Assembly: GCF_017815515.1 (NCBI RefSeq)
Contig: NZ_CP072611.1
Coordinates: 1,736,001 to 1,800,000, forward strand
DNA from: Aureimonas populi
GTDB taxonomy: Bacteria; Pseudomonadota; Alphaproteobacteria; Rhizobiales; Rhizobiaceae
Length of the DNA stretch: 64,000 bases
Direction: 5' to 3'
Under the pieces are notes generated by a model. That model was not told the DNA's origin and searched no databases. It saw only the letters and a list, made by a program, of their open reading frames with translations. Within the stretch, counting starts at the first letter, position 1, and every line of letters starts with the position of its first letter. The position numbers and the translations under genes are program-made. Positions 1 to 8,332 of this stretch are shown piece by piece.

Positions 1-1443
1 AAGGGGGCGGGCAAGGGCGAGGCGGAGGCGCTCGCCGAGGCCGAGCGGCGGACGGCGATCGCATCGGGCCGCTGGACGTGGGAGACGTTGGCCGAGCGGT
101 ATGTGGAATACCTGTCGAAGCCCCGGACGACCTCCCGGGGCGTCATCAAGCTGCCGTCGCTGTCCACGGCGGCGGAGGCCCGACGATACCTGACGATGGA
201 GGCGACCGCGCCGCTTCGCGGCCGACTGGTCTCCGATCTTCGAACGGGCGACCTGGAGGAGGTTCGCGACGCCGCCGAGAAGGCGGGTGCGAAGGCGGCG
301 AGCCGTCAGTTCGTCGCCTACTCCAAGGCGGCCCTCTCATTCGCCCGGCGCAAGCATTCGCGGGTGTCAGGCCTCGAAGGTGTATCCCGCTGGTGGCTTG
401 AGGTCGAAAAGCTGGATTCCACGATCCCGGCTCCGCGTGCCCGTCACCCCTCCGTCGCCGAACTGGCGCATGTTCTATGGGTGGCCGAGACGACGCGGAC
501 AATGCCGGGGCGAGAAACGAAGCGACGCACGTCGGACGGCATCCTTTGTTCCCTCTGGTGGCTCGCCCTGACAGCGCAGCGCGCCGGGGCCGGGCTCTCG
601 CTCCGAAAGGCGCACGTCCTCCCATGGCCAGGCGGCCCGGAGGGCTGGCGGGTGGCCTACTTTCCCGGGGAAGTCATGAAGGCGGGACGACCCCACGCGA
701 TCCCCCTTCCACCCCGTGCCGTTCTCTTGGTTGAACGCGCGATAGCCGCAGCCGCCCGGAAGGATTCGGCGTTCGTCTTCCCGACCGTTCGCACGACCGG
801 GGACGTTGCTGACACGCCCATGACAAAATCTTCGCCGGGCCTGCTCCTGTCGCGGCTGCGCGGGCGCCCCGCCGACACAGCCCTCTGTGAGGAGGGAGAG
901 ACCGACGACAATGCGCGAGGCCCCGACCTCCTCGACGGCATCGAGCACTTCTCGCCGCATGATCTCCGCCGGACGTTCGCGACCACCTGCGGCGACCTCG
1001 CCGTTCGTGGCGATGCCGTGTCGGCGGTCCTCGACCATACGCAGGAGGTCGATACCGGCGGCCGGTTCGCACCTGCGGCCACGACGGCCGACATTACCCG
1101 GCTCGCCTACGATTACAGTCAGCGCCTTGAACTCAAGCGAGTGGCTGTCGAGGCGTGGACCGGCGCGCTCTTCGGGGCGTGCGACGCCGAGTGGGCCTCG
1201 CACCGGCCGAAGGGGCCCCGGATTGCATTGGGACCGGGCACCCCGATACCCGAATGGTTCCCGTGGTATCGGCGGATGGCAATCGAAGCCGAGCGGCGGG
1301 CGGCGGCGGAGGTTGAACGGGTCCGCCGCGAGCGCGAGGCGCGTGGACCGCTGCGTCTCGCCGCGCTGGGGAACGTCCGGCCTGACGACGAGCCCGACCC
1401 GGAATGGGTCGCGAGAGGAGAACGCAATGATTCGAGCAGGTAG
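1..1443 (+). CDS. Tyrosine recombinase / integrase (5' end outside window)
   Basis: Site-specific recombinase expected to integrate and excise the element that fills the first 11.6 kb. The frame is open from base 1, so the true start lies to the left; a TTG at 88 is only an internal candidate. The catalytic set of the family is visible: the first Arg in TAQRAGAGLSL, the beta-strand Lys in MKAGRPHAIPL, the box HDLRRT, the second His in LDHTQ, and a C-terminal Tyr in RLAYDY. No frameshift is seen, so the catalytic half looks intact. The N-terminal part should hold the SAM-like core-binding domain. The gene points into the element, with its 5' side towards the unseen left boundary. The family call is firm. 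Pairing with the tRNA-Arg site about 10 kb away is inference. Confidence 0.9.
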   Translation, partial: KGAGKGEAEALAEAERRTAIASGRWTWETLAERYVEYLSKPRTTSRGVIKLPSLSTAAEARRYLTMEATAPLRGRLVSDLRTGDLEEVRDAAEKAGAKAASRQFVAYSKAALSFARRKHSRVSGLEGVSRWWLEVEKLDSTIPAPRARHPSVAELAHVLWVAETTRTMPGRETKRRTSDGILCSLWWLALTAQRAGAGLSLRKAHVLPWPGGPEGWRVAYFPGEVMKAGRPHAIPLPPRAVLLVERAIAAAARKDSAFVFPTVRTTGDVADTPMTKSSPGLLLSRLRGRPADTALCEEGETDDNARGPDLLDGIEHFSPHDLRRTFATTCGDLAVRGDAVSAVLDHTQEVDTGGRFAPAATTADITRLAYDYSQRLELKRVAVEAWTGALFGACDAEWASHRPKGPRIALGPGTPIPEWFPWYRRMAIEAERRAAAEVERVRREREARGPLRLAALGNVRPDDEPDPEWVARGERNDSSR

Positions 1444-1794
1444 TTGGGTAGGAATTGGACGGCGAAGGGACGGGAATCGCCCTTTATGGGAGGGCGCAGG
1501 ACGGCACGAAGATCGAGGGCGGGTATCTTTCCATCCCGATGAATTGTTGTGACGTGAGGGCATCGCACGACCGTTCTAGTCGGGCTTCAACGGTGGTTTG
1601 ACTGCTCGTTGGAATGGAAACAATTCGAAACCGCTTTGAAGCGGACATACTGCGAGATGCTCAGCGCGGCGCTACCGGGAATTAAACACGCATCTTGGTG
1701 GCTTTTTCTATGCCATGTCTTCGACAGCGGGTCCGAACGTGTGATAACCATCGGACTTGAACCTATCAAATGACCGTGGCGTAAGGAGCAACGC
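1444..1794. other. Intergenic gap between integrase and DUF3825 gene
   Basis: About 350 bp without a convincing gene. Base composition drops from the G+C-rich integrase to much more A+T. A short hairpin sits at 1631-1644 (CCGCTT, 2-base loop, AAGCGG). The end of the gap holds the ribosome binding site AAGGAGC for the next gene. A promoter for that gene is expected here, but I see no clear -35/-10 pair. Confidence 0.5.
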
Positions 1795-2694
1795 ATGGCA
1801 ACTAGAATCTTCGACTTCGCACGGGTCGCGGATTGGGACGATCGTCTCGCTACCTTGGCTAGTATGGCAGAACCCGAAAGATGGAAAAACCTTCACCTTC
1901 TGGCCAAGAACCAGCATCCCGTTCTTGATCGATATCTTACTCACACGTTCATCAGAGCGTATGACCAGCAGAAGATTGTTATCGCGGATCAGGTCGCCTG
2001 TTTCAACACCGGCCTCCTTACACCTGGTCAGGAAGAAATCTTTGGCGTTTTCACCGTTTCCGATACCTATGATCGCGCTCAACCGATCTCGCCTGCGAAC
2101 AAGAAGTGGTGGCTGAAGAGTTGGGCGAGATCCGGGGATAGGGTTCTGACGGACTTTATGGAATTGCCAAACCTGACCGAGTACTGGAACGATCCCAAAG
2201 ACTTGATATTTGATCCGAAGTTGCAGGTCCAACTCAATCTTGATCATATCATCCGCGACAACCTGAACCGGTTTCCTGAGGAACTGGGGGGAAAGGTAGG
2301 AAAGGATGGAAAGCCGACCGACCTCGCTGAAGATGCTGCGGGCGACGATGATGATGACAACAACGTTGAAGATAATGGTCAGCAACGCCAAATTCCGGTG
2401 GCGGCTAGGAATGCGCTAGAAGGTGCCGTCAAGCAGAGCATTCGGCTCGCTCAGAGAAGCTATCGTTTGGCAGTTCCTCAGTTCTACAGAGGCAAGATCC
2501 AGCTCCTGCTGCCTCTCTACCTCCGGGACTCATCACAGCCTGATCTGGCCCTCACCCTCGAACGTCACGGAGGTTGGTATAGGGCCGCGACTATTCTCTA
2601 CACGGACTGGGCCTACAGCCATGCTCGGCTGCTGGCACGGCCAAATAGCGAGTGGTTGGGTGGTTTCCGAACGGGTGTTCGGGACGTCGATTGA
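1795..2694 (+). CDS. DUF3825 domain protein (cargo gene)
   Basis: A 299-residue cytoplasmic protein resembling the DUF3825 family of unknown function. Supporting segments are FDFARVADWDDRLATLAS at the N-terminus, the LDRYLTHTFIRAYDQQKI stretch, FNTGLLTPGQEEIFGVF, and the late tail with RAATILYTDWAYSHARLLA. An acidic linker (AGDDDDDNNVEDN, near residue 185) separates two halves. No signal peptide or membrane segment is seen. The start ATG follows AAGGAGC by a good distance. G+C and codon choice are clearly lower than in all neighbours, so the gene was probably acquired separately as cargo. Its position behind the integrase is typical of accessory or defence genes, but nothing in the sequence shows a defence function. 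Confidence 0.7.
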   Translation: MATRIFDFARVADWDDRLATLASMAEPERWKNLHLLAKNQHPVLDRYLTHTFIRAYDQQKIVIADQVACFNTGLLTPGQEEIFGVFTVSDTYDRAQPISPANKKWWLKSWARSGDRVLTDFMELPNLTEYWNDPKDLIFDPKLQVQLNLDHIIRDNLNRFPEELGGKVGKDGKPTDLAEDAAGDDDDDNNVEDNGQQRQIPVAARNALEGAVKQSIRLAQRSYRLAVPQFYRGKIQLLLPLYLRDSSQPDLALTLERHGGWYRAATILYTDWAYSHARLLARPNSEWLGGFRTGVRDVD

Positions 2695-2716
2695 TGAAGG
2701 GCAACGCACGGCCGTT

Positions 2717-3190
2717 TCAGACGGTCGTCAACGACCGTTTCCCACCCCCTCGCGCGGCGAACTTCGCGGCGAGGGTTCCGCCGTCGATCATGGACGCGCC
2801 GTCAATGGCGGAGAGGAGGCGGCGGCCCCGGGAGCGCCAGTCCGCGAGGCAGCGCGCCGGCTGGCGGTCGGCCTCTAGCCAGAGAGTTCGCCAAGCCCCG
2901 GGGTCGTCCTCATCGAGGGTCGCGAAGAGCGCCTGCAGGTCGTCGTCGCAGGCGATAGTGAGGTCCCGCCCGAGGGTGCCGCACCACGGTTCCGACTCTT
3001 GGCGAACACGCCGCCACGGGCGGCCCGATGACGTGGCCGCCGCCTCGCCGTCAGCGACCACCCACGCGCCGAGAGCGGTGTCGTAGGTGGACCACTCCGG
3101 AGCGCCGCGGCCTGCCGCGCGTCGGCGGACATAGCGGCGGAGCGAGGTCGCCTCACGGCAGGATTCGAGGGCCGCGGTCGCGGTCGTCAC
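2717..3190 (-). CDS. Hypothetical protein of the mobilisation operon
   Basis: A 157-residue protein I do not recognise. It is Arg-rich at the N-terminus (SLRRYVRRRAAGRG), has a central acidic stretch (CDDDLQALFATLDEDDPGAW) and no membrane segment. The ATG overlaps the relaxase stop by 4 bp, which implies translational coupling in a three-gene minus-strand operon (5007-5297, relaxase, this gene). Codon use matches the relaxase. Its position behind the relaxase suggests an auxiliary mobilisation or accessory role; this is inference only. Confidence 0.6.
   Translation of the reverse strand: MTTATAALESCREATSLRRYVRRRAAGRGAPEWSTYDTALGAWVVADGEAAATSSGRPWRRVRQESEPWCGTLGRDLTIACDDDLQALFATLDEDDPGAWRTLWLEADRQPARCLADWRSRGRRLLSAIDGASMIDGGTLAAKFAARGGGKRSLTTV
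2721..2738 (+). terminator. Short hairpin after DUF3825 gene
   Basis: A 7-bp perfect stem (ACGGTCG / CGACCGT) with loop TCAA, followed by TTT, lies 26 bp after the DUF3825 stop codon. It overlaps the last codons of the convergent gene. It could end transcription of the cargo gene; the T-run is short. Confidence 0.4.
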
Positions 3191-5010
3191 GAGGGCCGCC
3201 TCTCGTGGACGTTGGTCAAGGCCTGCGGCTCGGGGTGCGTGACGACGGTCGCGGCCCGCGGGTCCCGCTCCAGTTCGGCCGCCCCGAACTTACGGAAGGC
3301 GGACAGGCTGGCCGTGATCTCCTCACGGCCAGCTCGGGCAAGGTCGCGCCGTTGCTCGTCATCGAGGTGACCAGACACGAACGCGCGTAGGTTGGGATCG
3401 AGGTTCCGCAGCGCGACGACATCGCCCGAGGCCGCCGACAGGAGGAGATCCGCTTCCCGGGTTTCGCTGCGCACCGCGCGCAGGCGAGTGTCGGCCTCGG
3501 CGGCGGTGCCCGTCTCAACCGCCCAGGCGGCGGCGAGCGCTGGCGACGGCTCGTAGCCGTCGAGGCTCACGCCTTGTCGCTGACACTCCAGCCAGAGCCG
3601 GGCCTGCGACTCTGGCGGCCACGGGCCGTCGAGAGCGAGGTGCCCCGACCAGTCCTCGGCCGCCTTCGCCGCGAGGGCGCGCAGGGCCTCGTCGGATACG
3701 GGGCCGTGGAGGTCCACGTGGTCGCCGGAGTCGAGGAGCCGGCTACGCCCGCCGAGGCCGACGCGGACACCAGCGGGGGACTCCGTGACATCGGCGAAGC
3801 CGCGCCGCCGCCAACGGTCGGCGAGGCTGACGGCCTCGGCCTCCGGGATGGCCTTGCGGCGGGATCGGCCGGGCCTCTTAGTCGCCGCGGTGCGCGGCAG
3901 CCGATCTACGCCGTAGCCCGCCGACTCGGCGATGGCCTCGGCGAGCGCGGCGGCCTGCGGCGAGCGAGGCCCCCAGAGAGAGACGGTGCCGGACTCGTCA
4001 TCCACCTCCACCCAAGCGCCGTCGCGGAGCATCGTGCGGGTGCGGCGCGAATCCCTCGCGTCCACGAGGTAGAGGGCATCCCGGAACGGGGTGAAGTCGC
4101 CGTCAGGGAAGCGGTCGGCGAGGATCGACAGCTTGTAATCCTGCTGGTGAGGCTCTCGCTTCCTGGCGGGGGCGCGGGCGAATCCTCGGGCGGTCAGGGC
4201 CATTTCAATCTCCGTTTCGGTGAGGGCGTTGTCGATTTTCCGTGACTCACGAATCTTTGCCACATGGGTGGTGCGACGGTCGTTCTGCCGTCGCCTGACG
4301 ACGGAGGCCTTTCGGCGCTCGCCGATCAGGGGCTCCGGGGTCCGTGGGTCCCCGCGAGCCTGATACGAACGGTGGTCGGCGCGCCGTTTCGAGCCGACCG
4401 CTCGAAGGTGAGCGTTGAGCACGCCTGCGACACGCTCGCGCTCGCGGATGAGGGCATCGCCCTTCTTGCCTCCCGCCCGCCCGCCGCTCTCGAAGATCGC
4501 GAGGAGGTCCGCGTTCCGGGTTCCGGCAAATCCCGTATCGGTCGATGGGTCCAGGCGGCGCATGGTCATCAGGAGATGGCCGTGCGGCTGGCGTTCGCGG
4601 TCGGCCGCTGGCGGACAGTGGATCGCGACATCCACTACGGCACCGGCGGCGACATAGGGAGCCGCGACATCGCGCAGGAAGTCGGCCCATCGGTCGTCGG
4701 GAAGGTCGCGGGGGATCGAGACCTCCACCTCGCGCGCCGTGACCGAATCCTTACGCCGCTCGGCGAGCTCGGCGCGGCTCCATAGGGCCTCGCGATCATG
4801 CACCCAAGCGGGTGTGTCCGGCGAGGCCATAACGAACGAATCCGTTACGTGCTTCTTGCGTGAGTAGTCCCATGTCGAACCGGTGCGGGCATCGGTCAGG
4901 CGCGTTCCGGAACGATACGCCGCAGCGGCGACGGCCGACCGCCCCTTGCTCCGCTGAACGACTTTCGCGGAGACGTGGCACAGGGCCTCGTGGGCCGGGA
5001 GCGATGTCAC
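3187..5010 (-). CDS. MobA/MobL-family (MobQ) relaxase
   Basis: DNA-nicking relaxase that should cut the element at oriT and carry the strand during conjugative mobilisation; 607 residues. The N-terminus matches MobA/MobL: HVSAKVVQRSKGRSAVAAAAYRSG with the catalytic Tyr in AAYRSG, then LWSRAELAERRKDSVTAREVE, and the metal-binding HUH-type motif in QPHGHLLMTMRRL. A long C-terminal region follows. It has segments such as FPDGDFTPFRDALYLVDARD and a stretch ending in QGVSLDGYEPS that resembles the LPD7-type domain of large mobilisation proteins. No helicase or primase motifs are obvious. It overlaps its upstream neighbour by 4 bp (ATGA). The predicted oriT lies just upstream of the operon, the usual arrangement. 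Confidence 0.9.
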   Translation of the reverse strand: MTSLPAHEALCHVSAKVVQRSKGRSAVAAAAYRSGTRLTDARTGSTWDYSRKKHVTDSFVMASPDTPAWVHDREALWSRAELAERRKDSVTAREVEVSIPRDLPDDRWADFLRDVAAPYVAAGAVVDVAIHCPPAADRERQPHGHLLMTMRRLDPSTDTGFAGTRNADLLAIFESGGRAGGKKGDALIRERERVAGVLNAHLRAVGSKRRADHRSYQARGDPRTPEPLIGERRKASVVRRRQNDRRTTHVAKIRESRKIDNALTETEIEMALTARGFARAPARKREPHQQDYKLSILADRFPDGDFTPFRDALYLVDARDSRRTRTMLRDGAWVEVDDESGTVSLWGPRSPQAAALAEAIAESAGYGVDRLPRTAATKRPGRSRRKAIPEAEAVSLADRWRRRGFADVTESPAGVRVGLGGRSRLLDSGDHVDLHGPVSDEALRALAAKAAEDWSGHLALDGPWPPESQARLWLECQRQGVSLDGYEPSPALAAAWAVETGTAAEADTRLRAVRSETREADLLLSAASGDVVALRNLDPNLRAFVSGHLDDEQRRDLARAGREEITASLSAFRKFGAAELERDPRAATVVTHPEPQALTNVHERRPS

Positions 5011-5297
5011 GCGGAGTCCTCGGGCGGAGCGTATGTCTGCATGTCGAAGTCCGGATCGTAGGAGTCCAGCGTGGCGAAGGGGTCGCCGATATCGAACACG
5101 TCGCGGCGGCGGTCGTCATCACGCCGGGCCCGGTGATCCGCGCGGAGCCAGCGGTCGCGGGCCTCGTCGTGGTGGTCGGCGAGCGCGTCGAGGTCGGCTC
5201 GGGCCGCGCCCGCCCGCCTCGCGGCGAGGAGGATGCGCTGCGCGTGGTCCCAGGCGGTGCGTTCGGCCTCGGCGATCTGGCGGTGTGCTGACGACAT
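5007..5297 (-). CDS. Small charged protein upstream of relaxase
   Basis: A 96-residue protein with an Ala/Arg/Asp-rich, probably helical first half (AHRQIAEAERTAWDHAQRIL, then ARADLDALADHHDEARDRWL) and an acidic tail (DSYDPDFDMQTYAPPEDSA). It is the first gene of the relaxase operon, and its stop overlaps the relaxase start. Small helical proteins in this position often help relaxosome assembly, but I see no family motif. Confidence 0.55.
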   Translation of the reverse strand: MSSAHRQIAEAERTAWDHAQRILLAARRAGAARADLDALADHHDEARDRWLRADHRARRDDDRRRDVFDIGDPFATLDSYDPDFDMQTYAPPEDSA

Positions 5298-5342
5298 TCG
5301 TCCTCCCTCGTCGGCGACGGGGGCCAGCGCCGCAGGCCGTGC

Positions 5343-5380
5343 GCGTCATCCCCGCAGGGGATGACGCTTAAGCGCGCCCT
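5343..5380 (+). other. oriT: Predicted origin of transfer (oriT), Q-type
   Basis: A perfect inverted repeat has arms GCGTCATCCCC (5343-5353) and GGGGATGACGC (5357-5367) with a 3-base loop. It is followed at once by TTAAGCGCGCCCTT (5368-5381). The core TAAGCGCGCCCT closely resembles the nic region of Q-type oriTs such as RSF1010 and pSC101 (TAA-x-TGCGCCCT type), which also have an inverted repeat directly 5' of nic. It lies in the 300-bp gap upstream of the relaxase operon. The repeat is seen directly; the oriT role follows from the family, and the exact nick position is not shown. Confidence 0.75.
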
Positions 5381-5527
5381 TCGGGTTGGATGGCTTCCCC
5401 CGACCGATTGTGAGGGCGCCGATTTGCTCGGCGCAAGGCGACGCCGGACCATGGGAGTCGGCGCCCCGCGACGGGGCGCCCGAGGCCGCATGAGACCTAC
5501 AAAAATAGGCGGCGGCCTCGCTCCGGA

Positions 5528-5544
5528 TCGGAAATCATTTCCGA
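5528..5544. promoter_or_regulatory. Palindrome in the divergent mobilisation promoter region
   Basis: TCGGAAATCATTTCCGA is a perfect 17-base palindrome (8-bp arms, one central base). It sits 60 bp before the GTG of the small mobilisation gene and next to an A-rich stretch (ACAAAAATAGG, near 5500). It looks like a dimeric repressor site controlling mobilisation genes. No candidate regulator is identified in the window. Confidence 0.4.
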
Positions 5545-5603
5545 CGTGGAGGTGGATTCCGCCGGCGGCGATGGGGCCTCCGGCTCGGACGGGAGGCGAC
5601 GGC

Positions 5604-5867
5604 GTGACACTCGATCTCAAGAAGCTCGCGCAGCGGCGGGCAGCGCTGGAAAGCAAGCTGGCGCAGACGACTACGGCGCTTCGGGAGGCCCGGCGAAGGG
5701 ACGACACCAGGCGGAAGGTTGTCGTCGGGGGCGCGCTCCTCGCCGCCGTCAGGGATGGCGTGCTCCCTATCCATATCCTGACCGCGCTCGTCGGCCGGAT
5801 GACAGATCGCGACGCCGCACTCTTCGCGAGCGACACCGCTCCCGTCATGGCCGAACCCGGGGAGTAG
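5604..5867 (+). CDS. Small mobilisation protein, TraD/MobC-like
   Basis: An 87-residue protein starting at GTG 5604 with a GGGAGG ribosome binding site 5-10 bases upstream. The N-terminus is a charged helix (LDLKKLAQRRAALESKLAQT and on). It is followed by the turn and helix RDDTRRKVVVGGALLAAVRDG, a pattern shared with small TraD/TraC/MobC-type proteins encoded beside MobQ relaxases. An upstream frame extension exists, but it crosses oriT and lacks coding character. The gene is read divergently from the relaxase, and only 5 bases separate its stop from the next start. It is probably an auxiliary relaxosome protein. Confidence 0.55.
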   Translation: MTLDLKKLAQRRAALESKLAQTTTALREARRRDDTRRKVVVGGALLAAVRDGVLPIHILTALVGRMTDRDAALFASDTAPVMAEPGE

Positions 5868-5872
5868 ATGCG

Positions 5873-7972
5873 ATGGCGCTCCCGTTCCCCGACCTCCTGT
5901 CGAACCCGCCGGATACGGACATCGCGTGGTCGGTCGTCACCGCCATCATTCCGATGTCGGGAGAGGCAACCGCCTTCTCGGTCGGCATCGGCGTCCTCGC
6001 CTCCGCACTGACGTTCCTCGCGGTCTGCTGGCTGGCATGGTTCTGGCTCTCGGGCCTGACGCAGGCCGCCTACTCCGGGAGACCCTTCGGCGACGGCATC
6101 CACGGCTTCTGGGGGCCGCTACGCGTGGTGCTGGCCTTCGGGATGCTGGTGCCGCTCTCGGGCGGCCTGCCTGCCGTTTCCTACGTCCTGCGAGACTTGG
6201 TGGCGCGTCCTGCCATCAACACGGCCAACGCGGTGGCGCAGTCCTCCACCGCCTACGTCGTGCGAGACGGGAACACGCTGTCACCCCTCTCTATCGGCGG
6301 GGCCTCGCTCGTGCGCGAGGTGTTCGAGTCCGAGGTCTGCGCGGCGGCGATCCTCGCGGGCCGTGCGAACCTCGCCGATACGTCGGCCGCGGCGGCGAGC
6401 CTGCCGAATCCTGCCGGGTCGCCCGTTGTGCGTCCGGCGAGGGAATCGTTCTGGCCATGGGGCGAGTCCACGCCCGCCGCGACGACTGGCTACTCGTGGT
6501 CATGGGGGCCAGCGTGCGGAAGCCTTTCGGTATCCGCCGCCAGCGAGTTCGGCGACGGGACATTCGGTGAGGCCCGGCGGCGGGCCATCGGAGAGATCGT
6601 GGCGGGCGTGAGGGCGCAGGAGTTCGTCCAGCGGCTCGCAGAGGCTGTGCGAGGGGTTGGTGTAGACCCGGCCCCGCCCTCCGAGGACATGATCGAGGCG
6701 GCCAAGGCCCACGGCCAGCTCCCCGCCGATCTCGCAACGACCATCGCGCGCGCGGGCGCCGATCTCGATCGCACGCTCTCCGTGGCGGCGACGGAGGTCG
6801 CCCGCAGGTCTGGAGCCGCGTCGACCATGCGCGGGGAGGTGCTGCGGGACGTGCAGGAGCGCGGGTTCATGGCCCTCGCCAGCTACTACCGGGTGCTGGC
6901 CCATGTCAGCCTGTCAACGGCCGAGGCAGCAGGCGAACGCCCTGTCCGCGTCAAGCCGGACCCCGCAGCGTTCGGGGTCTACGACGGCGAGGCCTCGCGG
7001 GCGCTCGCCTACGTCGGTACGCAGTTCCGGCGCGAGGCCGCCGCGAAGGTGCTGGCGGACGGCGAGATCGGAGAGGCGACCGCAGAGGCGTCGGGCGTAT
7101 TCGCCGACCTTGTGTCGACTGTCACGGACCCGATCCGGGATCACCTACTGTCATACGACGGGCCTCGTGCGGACCCGATCGCCGACATGATGGACATGGG
7201 GTCTCGCCTCATCGTCGGAGCAAAGGCGGGCTACGCCGTCGCCCTTGCCGCCTACGGCACGTCGGCGCTCTTCATGGGGGCCGGGCAAGGGGCGCTGGAT
7301 GCCATCATGGTGCCGGGCTGGCCGATCCTCGGCGTCTTCTTCCTCGTCGGGCTGGTGTTGACCTACGTCCTGCCGCTCGTTCCCTACGTCCTGATGTGGT
7401 TCGCGTTCGGGGCCTTCGTGCTGGAATTCGCGGTCGCGTCCATCGCCGTTCTCGTATGGGCGTTCGTCCACGTCCGGCCTGACGGGCAGACCTTCGTCAG
7501 CGAGGCCCAGCGACACGGCTACGGGCAACTTCTGATCGGCATCTTCTTCCGCCTTCCCGCAACCGTCCTGGCGTTCATCGCGGCCCACATGCTCGTCGTC
7601 GTCCTGCTGAACGCCTTCCTCGCCTCCTACAACCTCTCGGTTCAGGGAGCGAACATCGGGCGCGCAACCGGGCTGGCGGGGATCGTCGTGGCCTTCGCCG
7701 TCATGGTCTACATGCAGTGGCAGTTCGTCGTCTGGACCTTCCGGCTGATCCTGTCGGTGCCGGAGAAGCTGGGCGCATGGTTCGGCGTGTCGGTCGCCTC
7801 ATGGGGCGAGGGCGAGGCCGGGTCCACTGTCGTCGGTGGCGTGTGGTCCAGCCAGCGGAACATCCCGGGAGCTCCCAAGCCCGGCGGAAGCAAGGGCAGC
7901 GCCCCCGGCGAAAGCGTGAGGGCGAAAGGCGGTCGCCCCCTCGGCGCCAAACCGGGCCCGAAGGAGGGGTAA
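5873..7972 (+). CDS. DotA/TraY-like polytopic membrane protein
   Basis: A 699-residue integral membrane protein resembling DotA/TraY of type IVB secretion and IncI-type conjugation systems. Start ATG 5873 lies 5 bases after the previous stop. The N-terminal hydrophobic segment (ASALTFLAVCWLAWFWLSGL) is followed by a DotA-like block FWGPLRVVLAFGMLVPLSGG. A long, probably periplasmic, middle domain follows (about residues 110-400). A C-terminal cluster of membrane helices (LVLTYVLPLVPYVLMWFAFG; HGYGQLLIGIFFRLPATVLA; GLAGIVVAFAVMVYMQWQF) then leads to a Gly/Pro/Lys-rich tail. No other Dot/Icm or Tra genes are nearby. The likely role is a mating-channel or coupling component supplied in trans to a helper system. 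Confidence 0.7.
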   Translation: MALPFPDLLSNPPDTDIAWSVVTAIIPMSGEATAFSVGIGVLASALTFLAVCWLAWFWLSGLTQAAYSGRPFGDGIHGFWGPLRVVLAFGMLVPLSGGLPAVSYVLRDLVARPAINTANAVAQSSTAYVVRDGNTLSPLSIGGASLVREVFESEVCAAAILAGRANLADTSAAAASLPNPAGSPVVRPARESFWPWGESTPAATTGYSWSWGPACGSLSVSAASEFGDGTFGEARRRAIGEIVAGVRAQEFVQRLAEAVRGVGVDPAPPSEDMIEAAKAHGQLPADLATTIARAGADLDRTLSVAATEVARRSGAASTMRGEVLRDVQERGFMALASYYRVLAHVSLSTAEAAGERPVRVKPDPAAFGVYDGEASRALAYVGTQFRREAAAKVLADGEIGEATAEASGVFADLVSTVTDPIRDHLLSYDGPRADPIADMMDMGSRLIVGAKAGYAVALAAYGTSALFMGAGQGALDAIMVPGWPILGVFFLVGLVLTYVLPLVPYVLMWFAFGAFVLEFAVASIAVLVWAFVHVRPDGQTFVSEAQRHGYGQLLIGIFFRLPATVLAFIAAHMLVVVLLNAFLASYNLSVQGANIGRATGLAGIVVAFAVMVYMQWQFVVWTFRLILSVPEKLGAWFGVSVASWGEGEAGSTVVGGVWSSQRNIPGAPKPGGSKGSAPGESVRAKGGRPLGAKPGPKEG

Positions 7973-7976
7973 ACGA

Positions 7977-8006
7977 GAACGGACGGCCCGCCAGAGCCGC
8001 CCGTTC
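7977..8006. terminator. Bidirectional hairpin terminator
   Basis: Arms GAACGGACGGC (7977-7987) and GCCGCCCGTTC (7996-8006) pair over 11 bp with one G:T, with an 8-base loop. It lies between the convergent DotA/TraY-like gene and a small minus-strand gene. No strong T-run follows. Confidence 0.6.
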
Positions 8007-8020
8007 GTCATCGGGTGGGA

Positions 8021-8170
8021 TCACCGCCCGATTGTGTAGGCCAGCGCCAGCAGGGCGAAGAAGGCCAGCGCGCCAAGGACGGGCAAGGCCACGATCGCCA
8101 TGGCCGCGATGGCGCGGAGGGCCGGGTTCCGGATGCCTGCCACCTGCGAGTAGTCGTAGCGTCGTGCCAT
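8021..8170 (-). CDS. 49-residue single-pass membrane protein
   Basis: The frame reads MARRYDYSQVAGIRNPALRA and then one long hydrophobic stretch (AIAAMAIVALPVLGALAFFA) with a short tail ending in YTIGR. The ATG at 8170 has a strong AAGGAGA ribosome binding site, and the stop lies 15 bp from a bidirectional hairpin; these two signs make it a credible gene despite its size. Topology would be N-in with one transmembrane helix. Function unknown; it may assist the DotA-like protein, which it faces convergently. Confidence 0.6.
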   Translation of the reverse strand: MARRYDYSQVAGIRNPALRAIAAMAIVALPVLGALAFFALLALAYTIGR

Positions 8171-8332
8171 GTCCGGTCTCCTTCGTTGCTGGCCGCTCTT
8201 CAGCCGTTCCGACCTCGACCACGCCGGGCCTCGTCGGGGTATCTGCCTCGCCCGTAGGGCGACGCCCCGCGCTTGGGCATCAGCGCACCAGCGAGGCCCG
8301 GCGTAGAGGTTCGAAGGAACGGCGTTAGCGGC

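Noticed and set aside
5873..7972. Complete type IVB secretion system
   Set aside because: Only a DotA/TraY-like gene is present; no IcmB/TraU, DotB, DotC or coupling protein genes are in the window.
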